64,000 nucleotides of DNA, taken from the NCBI GenBank assembly GCA_051294375.1, contig CM119265.1, positions 13,322,124-13,386,123 of the forward strand, read 5' to 3'. Under the pieces are notes generated by a model, which saw only the letters and a list, made by a program, of their open reading frames with translations, ran no database searches and had not been told where the DNA came from. Shown here one piece after another: positions 1 through 33,211 of this stretch. A program made the position numbers and the translations under genes. Numbering within the stretch: position 1 is the stretch's first letter; every line of letters starts with the position of its first letter. This DNA comes from Paraspadella gotoi. Lineage: Eukaryota; Chaetognatha.

Positions 1-54
1 GAAGAAAATTTGAAGGAGACCGAGATACCGAATCCCTCGCACTCTTCGAGGCTT

Positions 55-85
<31 letters not shown>

Positions 86-2976
86 CGTCAGTCCGTCCGT
101 CTTTCAGAATATTAACGATCTTTCTTTATTTTTTCTTTCTTTATTTCTTTTTTTCTTTCTTTCTTTTTTTCTTTCTTTCTTCTTCTGTTCGTTCCTACGT
201 TCAAATTAAACTGTTTTTTTTTTTTTTTTACTATTTTGGTTAAATATAAACAATTTTACATAGTTCTTAATAGAAAAACGGCCCGAAACCGGTTGAAATT
301 TCGTCCTTGAAAAAAGGTTCGTAGGGGTTAGGGTCGGTTAGGCGTTAGCGAAAAAAAAGATTAAAAACGTGGAAGAGCAAAAGAAAGAAGAGTTAAAGTT
401 AGGGAAGGTGAAAGATGTGAGGAAGGGAAAGATGAACGAAACCCTACCACCTTTTCTCGCGGCCTAAAAATTATTTGGGAAAAGATGCAAATCACAGAGA
501 AACGAACGAATAAAAATGAAAACGGCAAAACGGCGGAAAACAAAGATAATAACTTTTAAAAGCAAAAAATCGAAGTCCCGGCAATCGCCGCCGATAGTAG
601 GGATGAAAGAATAGACAAAGCGTGACGTTGATTCCCTCGAATGACTTTTTCGGCAGATTGCAGAAAACTTATCAAAAAGACGGAATGCGGAATATCCGCT
701 CTCAGCTATTGGACACTTCCGTCGAGATTCCTTACGATTGACTCGCTTCGCTTCTCTGAACTGAAGTCAGGTTGAAAGTAAATATAGAACATTTCTTTTC
801 AACTAATCTTTCTCTTCGTCTCTGTTCCAGACTCATTGTCTGTCTGTTTATCTGTCTGACTGTCTTTCCGTCTGTCTGTCTCTATCTTTAATTATTCGAC
901 GCTCATTAAAAAAGGATTCCGTTATTTACTCATTACTTCCTTGAAGATTTGTAGCTTCTTCTTGTTTCAACAGCGACGAAAACATCGTTTCTAATCACAT
1001 TGCCAAAAACAAGCAACTGCGGAAGTTCACGTGCCAAGTATCGTTGGAAGAAAGATAACAGATTGCACAATAAAGCACAAAGAGGTTAAATCAGTAAAAA
1101 TGTCGATTTTCTATTTCTCCTGTAAAGATCTACGGGTCGTCGACTCCTGTCGCTCCTTGTAAGATTTTAGTGTCTGTTTGTCCGCATCGATTTGACATCC
1201 GATCGACAAAAGCAGAAGAAGGGAAGGAATTTAACACAATCGAAGAAATAGAAATAGAAAAGAGAAAAAAAAGAGATCAAGAGATTTACGTAATACGTTA
1301 CTATGGAAATCTTAGCGTTGATATTGAAGTGGCAAAAAAAAAAACCGCTAGGTATCACTCGAAGCAGACATATATCACTATATTTTTGGTAGTAGCCATA
1401 TCGGTATTGACCAGATGTAAATGAAAATCCAACCAGCAACAATGAAAAACTTTTGACGGCTTTCATAAACAGATCTGAAATTGAAAGTGGTTACTTCATT
1501 CGCGTTGCATCTTTAAAATTGTTTTATCTATTTATTTTCATCAACTTTTAACCAATCAAGTTTTCTGTTTTGTTTTCTGAGAAAAGATTCTGATTAAATT
1601 TCATTTTAATACGTATCTGTCTTTTTTTAAATTCAAGCAAAACTTGCAAGTTTGGTGGGCATTTAACCTTATAAATTAGTAATTATTAGCTAATTTATTG
1701 GCCAGAGTCATGCTGGGGTATGAAGACATAGGAATTCATATTACTTTCTCTCAAAGGGTTTGAATTTAGATACATTTTACGCCGATTTCTCCTGAAGTTT
1801 TATCAATCATTTCATTTTTTTTTCAAAAATATATATAAAAATTATCATATACTTTTATTTCAGTGAATTATTATAATAACTAAAATTAGAATGACAATCT
1901 TCTCTCTAAAAAAGAGATAGAATAGAGATTAATTCCCATCCAATAGAAGACGGGTCAAATTATAGTGACAAAAGAACAAAAGGGCAGAATGGAAAGATCA
2001 AGAAAAACTCCGACGTTTGTTTCTAAGAAAAGGAAACATGCGATGGGACGCAGCCAACATGCAATCGCGAGAAAGACATGCAGCCAATTTCATGTCAGAA
2101 TTCATGGGCCAAATATTTTGAAAGGCAGGAAGACGGGGTGGTCGAAAGGGAGGGGTGAAAAATGTAAGAGAGAAAGACTCAGTTATCAATTGTTATAATA
2201 ATATTATTATCTTTCCTATCGTTTAACATTTTACTACTTTCAAGAATGCTCCTTCTCGATCGCCCTCCTTTCCTTACCGGAACCTCGCCCGATCCGCTTC
2301 TCCTTTTTCCTCACGTCATCTTTACGAGAAGATTCCTCCAAATTCCCTTCTGAAATTATATTATTAAGAATAATATTGCAAGCGAATTATATTATAAATG
2401 TTAAATCAAACTGAACTAATGTGACATAATCATAAAGCACGTTTCCGCCGTCGCGTGGTCCGGACGCCGTTTGTTTGCCTCTCCTCCTCCTCCTCCTCCT
2501 CCTCCTCCTCCTCCTTCTTACTCATCCTCTTCAGTTCCGTCCAGCTCCTCATCTCTGCCTCATTGGTAAGGCAGTTCCATCGTCGATTCCTTACCTTTTT
2601 TCTCTCTCTCTCTCTCTCTCTCTATTTCACGAAGTAGGACGATCCGTTTCGCACAAGTTTATTAATTGGACCAAATCGTCTCTTTTTTCTTTTCTTCGCG
2701 GATAAATTCACTTCTTAATCCTTAATTCCTAATCGTTTGGCGAAGATAAAAAAAATCCAATTATAACAAAAGAAGCAATACATGAAACCACCTCATTATT
2801 ATGTTCTAATTCAAGTATCAATTAAACTAAAGAATTTAAAAATACATTAAAATGAAATCATAACCGATGCACGATTGGTCGACACTAAAAAAGCTGCTCT
2901 TCCGAAAATTATCGATGGAATTCACTTAATTATTTCGAAAAATGGCTGAAAAAAAAGGGAAATTGAAATTTAATAT

Positions 2977-3696
2977 TATGGCAACAGCTGGGTTGCCTGT
3001 GATGCCCATTGGGATGGGGCATCTCACTGTTGGCTTTGGGGGCTTCCGACCCTCAGTGACGCCTCCAGCCACTGGCGCGGTTACCCTATGACGGTCTCGC
3101 TTTGCCAACACAGAGGGAAGTCGTTAGGACTGTGGAGTGTGGATGGAACACTACGCCTGGGATGGTGTGTTCCCCCTCTGAGCCAATGGATTTGGCTGAA
3201 GGATGGTGGACGTGAGGCGGTGTGAATATACCGCCACAGGATTCCCGGGCCAAGACATCACTCAGGTTCCTAAAGCCTGAGAGGTGTCTGACAAGACTGT
3301 TACCATAGTGGGAGAGAGAGAGAGAGCGGGAGTTGTGGGGGCATAGGCGTTTGTCATAGCATACCCCAGGGGCATAGGCGTTTGTCGTAGCGTACCCTGA
3401 GAAGGTTGCGTGTTCGATAGTAGGGCTCACCACTTATGGCAACAGCCGGGTTGCCTGTGATGCCCATTGAGATGTGGCATCTCACTGTTGGCTTTGGGGG
3501 CTTCCGACACTCAATGACGCCTCCAGTCACTGGCGCGGTTACCCTCGGACGGTCTCGCTTTGCCAATACAGAGGGAAGTCGTTAGGACTGTGGAGTGTGG
3601 ATGGAACACTACGCCTGGGATGGTGTGTTCCCCCTCTGAGCGAATGGATTTGGCTGAAGGATGGTGAAAGTGAGGCGGTGTGAATATACCGCCACA
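2977..3696 (+). mobile_element. LTR-like composite element with two direct 260-bp terminal repeats
   Basis: Two nearly identical copies of a unit of about 260 bp lie in direct orientation (2977-3238 and 3435-3696), separated by about 196 bp. The whole is flanked by AATATT on both sides (before ATGGCAAC and after CCGCCAC), as expected of one insertion. The spacer holds a (GA)n run and a 30-bp motif repeated twice (about 3335-3393). There is no coding capacity. The arrangement fits a terminal-repeat retrotransposon in miniature; a dimeric SINE is the main alternative, because I see no convincing primer-binding site or polypurine tract. Each unit contains successive perfect hairpins, for example 3438-3455, 3459-3481, 3603-3631 and 3674-3693. 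Confidence 0.6.
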
Positions 3697-4090
3697 ATAT
3701 TTTCTTTGTTTTCGCCTCAAAAATTTTTTTTTTCGGTATGCGTTGCAAAAGCAGCCGGGTGACAAGAAACGGGCTATAGAGCGGAGAGGAGAAGAGAAAA
3801 AGCAACAATGAAAATGAAAAAAAAAATAATTAAAAAAAAATGTAAAAAAAAATCAGATGCAGTACGAGAAGAAAACGACGACGACGACGACGACGACCAT
3901 TTGAAAGGAAACAACAACTTCCTTTTGCGCAGGTTTGATAATGTCAGCTTTGACGACATCTATGTATTTTTTATTTTGACTACATTAGTCGTTTAGTTTT
4001 ATATTTTTAATATATTTCAACATTTTTAAAGGTAAATAAATGGAATCAAATAAATCAACAACTTAAATTTCGCTCATTTTTAAATTCAAT

Positions 4091-4095
4091 CTCTC

Positions 4096-4189
<94 letters not shown>
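4091..4189. repeat. (CT)n microsatellite
   Basis: Almost pure CT dinucleotide array of about 100 bp. Confidence 0.95.
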
Positions 4190-4190
<1 letters not shown>

Positions 4191-4580
4191 TTCTCAGGGT
4201 AGTTCACATCAATTTTTTTGAAAATTCTGGGGAAAAAGTCAAAATGAGTCATCGCATAGAAGAGAGAAAAGATGACGAATAAAAGACTCCAAAAAAAAAA
4301 AAGAAAAAGAAAAAGAGGAAACAAGAGACAAAGAGAAAAAAAAGTAAAGCCAAACACTGAACGAACTTCACAAACACGGAGAGAGGAATAGAATGCTCGC
4401 GTTCCCTCGATCGTTTCGTTCATTCGCTCGTTCATTCGCTCGTTCATTCGCCGATTCCCTTAATAATTTATTTGTTCTTCCTCGCATTCATTCGTACATT
4501 CTTACTCTTTCCGAAAGAATCTTTAAAAAAACAAAAGAAGGAAAGGAGATGAAGCAGAATTTGCTGCCACCCATACAATA

Positions 4581-4809
<229 letters not shown>

Positions 4810-5117
4810 GCTTAAGTAAGATTCTGTCTCAAGTTTTAACCCTAATCCAACATTGCTTTGCCCACCGGGTCCCCTATGTAAGCGCAGGTGGAAACTGAGA
4901 TCCGGGTTTTGAGGATTTGTTTTGTAAAGATCCGAGATTCTGTAATTTTTTTTTAAAATTAGAATAAGAAACTTCAAAATTCTGGATTAGGAGGAAATTT
5001 TTAAATATACAATTTGCATACATGAAAACATTATGAAATAAAATGCTCTTGGGGACAGCCTTATACAGTTTCAAAAATTTACTTTTAGCAAAAAATCAAC
5101 TTTTTAGGCACAATTAG

Positions 5118-5264
<147 letters not shown>

Positions 5265-6479
5265 CCACGGCGTCAGAATTGAAGGCGTTACGAATTGGGA
5301 AGCTGCCCGCTGGCGAAGAGAGACAGATATGCTACGATGGAATTGTGTGAGTGCGATAGGGAGGGAGGGAAAAGGAAAAGAGGGAGAGAGAAAAAAGAAG
5401 AGAGAGAGAAAAAAGAAGAGAGAGAGAGAGAGCGAGAGCGAGAGTGAGAAGGGAAAGAAAAAGCGAAAGTGATTGAAAAGAGCTAAAGGGAGGGCGAGAG
5501 AGAGAAAGAAATATAGAAAAAAAAGAAAGAAAAAAAGAAAAAAAGAAAGAAAGAAAGAGGTAGAGAGAGAGAATGACAGACGGGAAAAAAAGAAAAGAGA
5601 AAGAGAGACAAACATATGCGAAAAATATAAAGGTAACTTGGAACGCTTTGGACGAATTCATCTAAAAAAAAAAAAAGAATGAACGAAACAGATTATGTGC
5701 ATCACCCAAGCCAGAGCTTCTCACTTGAGTCTTTTCGCCATCTCCAAGCCATTGACACAAAAAAAAACTTACAATTTACACTAACAAACTTTTAAAGCCC
5801 TCCTATCTTTCTTTTTTTCTTTCTTTCTTTCAGTGTCCTTCTCTCCTTCTCTAATCTTTTAATTCTGCAAAAAAAGGAGGATGAAAAAAATTGTCCTTTA
5901 TCTTTCCTTATTTCATTGTCAATGAGTTGATTAAACTCGTTCGAAGGAGACAAAAATGTCGTTCATTCAAATCTTATTTATTTTCCTTCGATAAACATTG
6001 GGTTTTATCTTTGAATTCGGTTGGGAAGGTCGCCGGGTTGACCCGAACATCTTTGCTATTCGCCGATTCCTTTTTCCCCCCCTTTTTTTCCATTTTTTAG
6101 ATAGATCTTATTTTTTTTCTTTATTCGACAGTTCGAAACAGAAAATCACAAAATTGACGACAAATGATGCTACTGATTGTTTTTTTTTTTTATTCACAGC
6201 TTAAATCTGTTTTGGTTTTTCGGATCTAATTTCGCCCTCAAAGCGATCAAACGGCAAACGTGCAAATCTCGATTGAAAAGAGAATTTAACTGATTAATTT
6301 TTTTGACGCTTTAAAAAACGGATATCGTATTTGAAGCGACATCAGCGCAGCGCCTCGCGGATGCTTTGCCGAATGCGGCGGAAAACGGAAAACTCTTAAC
6401 TGTAAACGCCGTCTTTTTCAAATTGCCAAATTCACGGGTGGCGCAACGCCACTTTTTTTTTTCGAAGAAAACTCCGCAG

Positions 6480-6518
6480 ATGGCGCTCGGATTACCAACG
6501 CTCTCGATCGTCCGCTAG
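6480..6518 (+). promoter_or_regulatory. Possible upstream ORF of 12 codons before the cadherin start
   Basis: An ATG at 6480 opens a short frame that ends at TAG 6516-6518, 29 bp before the assigned cadherin ATG at 6548. If the transcript begins upstream it would be a uORF. No transcription start evidence is available. Confidence 0.2.
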
Positions 6519-6547
6519 ATCATAACAATAGACCAAAAGAGGTCGCG

Positions 6548-29935
<23,388 letters not shown>

Positions 29936-30490
29936 AATCTAGATTTAGAATCGTCTACCGATAGTGTCTTAATAGTTACGAGGCTCTTTTTAAAAATGAA
30001 TTGTTGTCTTGCAATGGTGATTAATGGCGCAACCGTAAAAACTCTATATTTGCGACAAAAGATTGATTTTGTGCAGTCGTTTTGTTTCGCTCTTGGTTTC
30101 TGTCGCGATTGTCCTTCTGTAATCTTTAAAAAATTCTTATTTATGTTTTACTCTTCGCGTTTGCTTTTTTAGTTTCATTTCAAATTTCATGATTGTTTTT
30201 TTTTTTTTTGACGAAATAGAAGAATGATGGGTGCAGTTTCATCTCTAACTCTAGCTCTTTCTCTTTTAGACAGAAAAAAAAAGAAGCTAAGTTTGCCTGT
30301 TTTATATGGTTTGGAAATTTACTTCGATAATGACTTTCGGACCACTTACGGACATAACCTCCCAAGAATGACGACACTCAAAGACTGAAATTAGCAGTAT
30401 AGGCTGCAAAAACCGAGAACTCAAATTAAATTCACCAGGAAAAAGTAAAGGGTGGCAACGAAGCAGAAGATCCTGTCTTACTAAACTTAC

Positions 30491-31092
30491 TCTTTTTTCG
30501 CCGGTCCTTTGACCTCCCCCCTCTTGAACGACACCATCGATCCGAGAAAGTCTCCCACGGATTCGCACAATCCCCGGATGTGGACGCGAAGAAGAACGTC
30601 GAAGAAAGAGACGTGTTGCGGGACGCGCTGACGGACGGGCGAGGCCGTCATGGATTTCCTCGGTTTCAGCCACAGAGAATTGGGAGAAGAGACGACGGGA
30701 AGATGATTCCTTCGAGCGGCGGCGCGTCGGAAGAAGCGAAGCACGTCGTCGTCCTCTTCCGAGTCTTCCTCGAACACCTCGTCTTCGTCTTCCATTTCTT
30801 CCTCTTCGTCTTCTCTCGGTTCACCTTCTTCATTTCCTCTCCTCCTCCTCTTCCTCCTCCTCCTCCTCGTCGAAAATGTCCATCCATCGGACGCGCTCGG
30901 CTCTCCTACGAATGTTGCGTGACTCCGCTGTCGTATCCACAATACTTTCCGACAAAATTGATCGAAACCTTTGGGTTGAGGGCGTCGGCGTTCGTATTCA
31001 TCGTCAAAGGCGTATTGTGGATGTTGAGCGTTTTTTGAAATCCGTGATGCACCTCGCTGGGACTTTCTTCGTCTGCATCTTCGTAGTGTTTT
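30491..31092 (-). CDS. Possible minus-strand coding segment, unidentified
   Basis: On the minus strand an acceptor (CTTCAG) precedes 31092 and a donor (GTAAGT) follows 30491. The first part reads KHYEDADEESPSEVHH and later NADALNPKVSINFVGKYCG, then meets a stop at about 30,906. The later part, in another frame, is an acidic tract followed by RVHIRGLCESVGDFLGSM. The two halves need a frame change near 30,900-30,940, either a sequencing error or a missed intron. Codon choice (AAC, GTC, CTC) looks coding. I recognise no family, and upstream exons were not found. Both the existence and the frame are uncertain. Confidence 0.3.
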
Positions 31093-31807
31093 CTGAAGTT
31101 TTTAAGTGGAACAATACTTAATATATTTTTTATTTTATTATTTTTTTGCAATACATAATTCAATTTTAATATCGGGAAAAGTCAATTTTACCATTAGTAA
31201 ATATGTATCTAATAGTATCTATGATCAATTCTCTCACCTATTTTTTCGCGCTCTTCTTTTCGTGGCCGCGAGATATAGTGCTCCGGTTCGAACCCCACTC
31301 ATTTTCTGATTTATAAAGAAATAAAGAAAATTAATTTTAGTAAAAAAATTTGGGGGGAAAAAGCCAAAAATCAGTAGAGCTTTTATTTCTTGGTTTTAGG
31401 CACCAAAATGACTTCAATTAAAATCAATTAATTTGCGTCGCGAAATGACAATGAGGGCAGCCTCACAGCATCGGTGGAGGAAATGAAGGAAACCACGAAA
31501 ACGTGAACGTTAATCTCATTAACTCAGCAACGGTAGCATTTGGATTTTGTCTATGTCGAAAAATCGGATTAAAGACGAAAACTGTTTATAAAATTTTGTT
31601 TATAAATGACACTTTAACGGGTTAACTGATATCCTAGTTAATAGCGTGTATAGTGAGATTACAATTTGGAATATCCTATCGAACACTGATTCATATTTTA
31701 AGTCATTTTTCATAGTGTTAAATCTCTCTTTCTTGTAATGTAGGGTAGCCGCATCAACTGGGGGAGTCTAAAAATTTAAGCAGTGAGTACATGCTCAAAC
31801 GAACTAT

Positions 31808-32135
31808 AGACATTTTTAAGAATACTTTCAATGACAAAAAAATTTCTAATATGGGCTCTATACCCTAGTAATTAATTTTTAATATTATTTTAGATAGGAA
31901 AGACCAAAAATTTTTTTAGAATTTTTAAATTTTAAGACCAGATTCAGATAGCTCATAAAAAGTTGTCTACACAAAGTATAATTCTTTTTTAAATATTTCA
32001 TTTACGATTGTCTGTTCAAAATAAAAAACCATAAAAAATCATCATCATCTTTCGATCGATTTTATCAGTTTTTTTAGATTTTCACTTAGAACGTAAGTTT
32101 TAAAAGCTGTAATTATATTTCTTGTTTACTTTTTA
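31808..32135 (+). repeat. AT-rich dispersed repeat, left inverted copy
   Basis: Roughly 330 bp that matches, imperfectly and in reverse complement, about 34,858-35,190. Shared stretches include AAAGTATAATTCTTTTTT here and AAAAAAGAATTATACTTT there. Confidence 0.65.
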
Positions 32136-32346
32136 TGTTTCTATCAGAATCATCAAAAAAATTTAAGATTTAAAAAAAATATTTTACTCTATATAGTAAT
32201 ATAATATTTTTAATTAGGCTCAGTACCCTTGAAGAAAGCATTTTTGAAAAAAATAATTTTAATACCATAATCTATGGTCATGATAGATTATTATTCGCTG
32301 TATACATTAGCATTTAAATTTCATCGGCTATGGCTACAAGTTGTTG

Positions 32347-32470
32347 TGTTTTTTTTTGTGATTTAAGTTAACGAAAGATTTTAAATGATAAAAAAAACGA
32401 TTTTTGTTGTGGTTTTTTTTTTGATTTAAGTTAAGAAAGATTTTAATGATACAAAAACCGATTTTTTATC
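32347..32470. repeat. Two-unit tandem repeat of about 65 bp
   Basis: The unit running from TGATTTAAGTTAA to the AACGATTTTTGTTGTGG region is repeated directly with small indels. Confidence 0.6.
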
Positions 32471-32565
32471 CAATAAAATTAAATTCGAATCTTCATCAGC
32501 GTTTATTCACAAAGAGTCGAAACATGTCCGAATTTTATTTGAAGAAAAGTCGTTGTTGTTATCTA
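32445..32565. mobile_element. Small foldback element related to the hammerhead-bearing palindrome
   Basis: Imperfect arms (about 32451-32487 and 32529-32559) share AACGA, ATTTTATT and GACATGT blocks with the element at 34,083-34,250. The centre has GAGTCGAAACATGTCCG on the plus strand (32514-32530), but the CTGATGA motif is on the minus strand (TCATCAG, 32493-32499), so a hammerhead cannot form on one strand as written. Confidence 0.5.
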
Positions 32566-33211
32566 ATTAAGAACTTCGTTTTTCTCAGTTATTTTCAAAA
32601 ATTGTTTAAAACATCTTTCTTATTTCGTTGGTGGGTTTTAGTCCACCATAGTATATGTTTTAACCCTACTTAACATAGTTTGGAACAAAGCCCAAATTTT
32701 CCCCAAATTTTCCCTCCTACAGCAATCGACTTTAAGCTTTAATATCAAACTACCTTTTGTTTTTCGACTATTAATTTTATCTTTGTCAGTTTAGCGGGCG
32801 ACTAAAAAACAAAGAATGCCCGAATCTGAACAAAAGACCAGTTACTTCTCGCTTCAAGATTTTGTTCGAATTTTCCTTCTCGCTTTCATACCCAGTTCCT
32901 CTGGTTATAGGCCCAGTGGAGCTGCTTCAATTTTATTTTGATTAAAGGTGCTAAGTGAATCACGCCCAATTCTTAAAAAGAGGGATATATTTACTGCAAT
33001 TTCGTCATCGCCGGTGCAATTTTATTGATTTTTTTAACGTCTCGAGTGAACATTTAGTATACATGAACCAGAAATTGGCTCTCGAAATTCTGGTTAAGAC
33101 GCTAACTAGATTAAAATAGATCCAATATGCACGAGAGCTCGGCCTTCCCGATGAATCACTTCGACCGAGATTCGCGAAGATGAAACATCTCTTCTGAGTT
33201 AAGATGTTTTG

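Larger units (their letters stand above)
29936..33211. other. AT-rich region between cadherin and LDLa genes
   Basis: Holds the cadherin 3' flank, a doubtful minus-strand coding segment (30,491-31,092), one arm of an inverted AT-rich repeat (about 31,808-32,135), a two-unit tandem repeat of about 65 bp (32,347-32,470) and a small foldback element (about 32,445-32,565). A tRNA-like B box (GGTTCGAACCC) near 31,283 has no complete tRNA around it. Confidence 0.6.

Noticed and set aside
31255-31300. GGTTCGAACCC, a perfect tRNA B box
   Set aside because: The palindrome has no T-stem, A box at proper spacing or acceptor stem; at most a tRNA-derived fragment.
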